39,492 nucleotides of DNA, from the NCBI GenBank assembly GCA_018335875.1, contig JAGXRN010000006.1, positions 1 through 39,492 on the forward strand, read 5' to 3'. Positions 39,414-39,492 of this stretch are shown here, in pieces (the stretch's first letter is position 1; the number at the start of each line of letters is the position of its first letter). The position numbers and the translations under genes are program-made. Source of the stretch: Dethiobacter sp. (GTDB lineage Bacteria; Bacillota; Dethiobacteria; Dethiobacterales; Dethiobacteraceae). A model generated the notes under the pieces. That model was not told where the DNA came from. It ran no database searches and worked only from the letters and a program-made list of their open reading frames with translations.

Positions 39414-39492
39414 ATGCAAGGCAAGGATACCACAAAATCCACATTTTTTCAATTGTTTGAGCCAATATTTCAGGGAGGAGTTTTTAAATGGC
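39414..39492 (+). CDS. start of a probable IS4-type transposase (runs off the window)
   Basis: ATG with AAAGGAG 7 bases upstream and a near-consensus promoter. Only 26 codons are visible, reading QGKDTTKSTFFQLFEPIF and then QGGVFKW. The KSTFFQLFEPIF start resembles N-termini of IS4-type transposases in Clostridia. Terminal inverted repeats cannot be identified because the other end is outside the window, so the assignment rests on a short motif. Confidence 0.45.
   Translation, partial: MQGKDTTKSTFFQLFEPIFQGGVFKW

Noticed and set aside
39156..39452. Minus-strand open frame of 98 codons at the right edge
   Set aside because: It runs antisense through a consensus promoter and the start of the plus-strand transposase-like gene and shows no ribosome site or domain.

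Overview
The window reads as chromosome of an anaerobic, low-to-medium GC Firmicute (Clostridia/Peptococcaceae/Dethiobacter-like). This is inferred from the dusB-greA-lysS block beside an rRNA operon, strong GGAGG-type ribosome sites with frequent GTG/TTG starts, oxygen-sensitive Fe-S enzymes (2-hydroxyacyl-CoA dehydratase activase family, L-cysteine desulfidase family), a split FeoB and a sigma-54 activator. No species name can be proven from the sequence alone.

Layout. 1-400: 5' end of a 16S rRNA gene on the minus strand with boxA and two promoters. 500-6430: minus-strand housekeeping block lysS, greA and dusB, interrupted by a three-gene cassette (long-chain acyl-ACP reductase-like protein, quinate-5-dehydrogenase-like protein, HTH regulator). 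6640-9990: small HTH regulator, two tandem paralogous membrane proteins, a YbjQ protein, and a YtrA-type GntR regulator with an ABC transporter whose ATPase and permease are fused out of frame by an apparent deletion. 10071-13548: a three-gene CoA-enzyme activase operon (BadF-type ATPase plus two partner proteins) and a 50-residue membrane protein with its own consensus promoter. 13709-14547: a decayed YprA/MrfA-type helicase. 14571-17700: iron uptake (split FeoB, FeoA) and a DtxR/MntR-family regulator with matching operator-like dyads before feoA and before its own gene.

17774-20682: tRNA-Pro(CGG) used as an integration site. A 46-bp copy of the tRNA 3' part lies 1275 bp downstream. Between the copies is a remnant with a broken Fic gene, bracketed by paired GTGTGC repeats. 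Immediately beyond the second copy a second module carrying an EamA transporter is bracketed by paired CTGCA repeats with the same 11-bp spacing and the same 71-bp offset from the att core, suggesting two stacked integrations. 20683-22558: glutaconate-type CoA-transferase pair.

22665-29857: a coherent minus-strand regulon: sigma-54 activator, then (behind a perfect -24/-12 promoter and two 21-bp-phased dyads) an L-cysteine desulfidase-family enzyme, a TRAP transporter (DctP, DctQ, DctM) and a URO-D-family protein. 30164-39097: mixed genes: two tandem DUF3231 proteins, a YgbA-type protein, a bifunctional-nuclease-family protein, a membrane protein, an alpha/beta hydrolase, a geranylgeranyl-reductase-type flavoprotein, a PspC protein with a frameshifted LiaF-like partner, a 59-residue helical protein, a DUF362 ferredoxin-fused protein and a GT4 glycosyltransferase. 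The right edge enters what looks like an IS transposase gene with a consensus promoter.

The features most worth following up are the stacked tRNA-Pro islands, the sigma-54 sulfur/TRAP regulon, the acyl-ACP-reductase-like cassette in a non-cyanobacterial setting, and the orphan activase operon.
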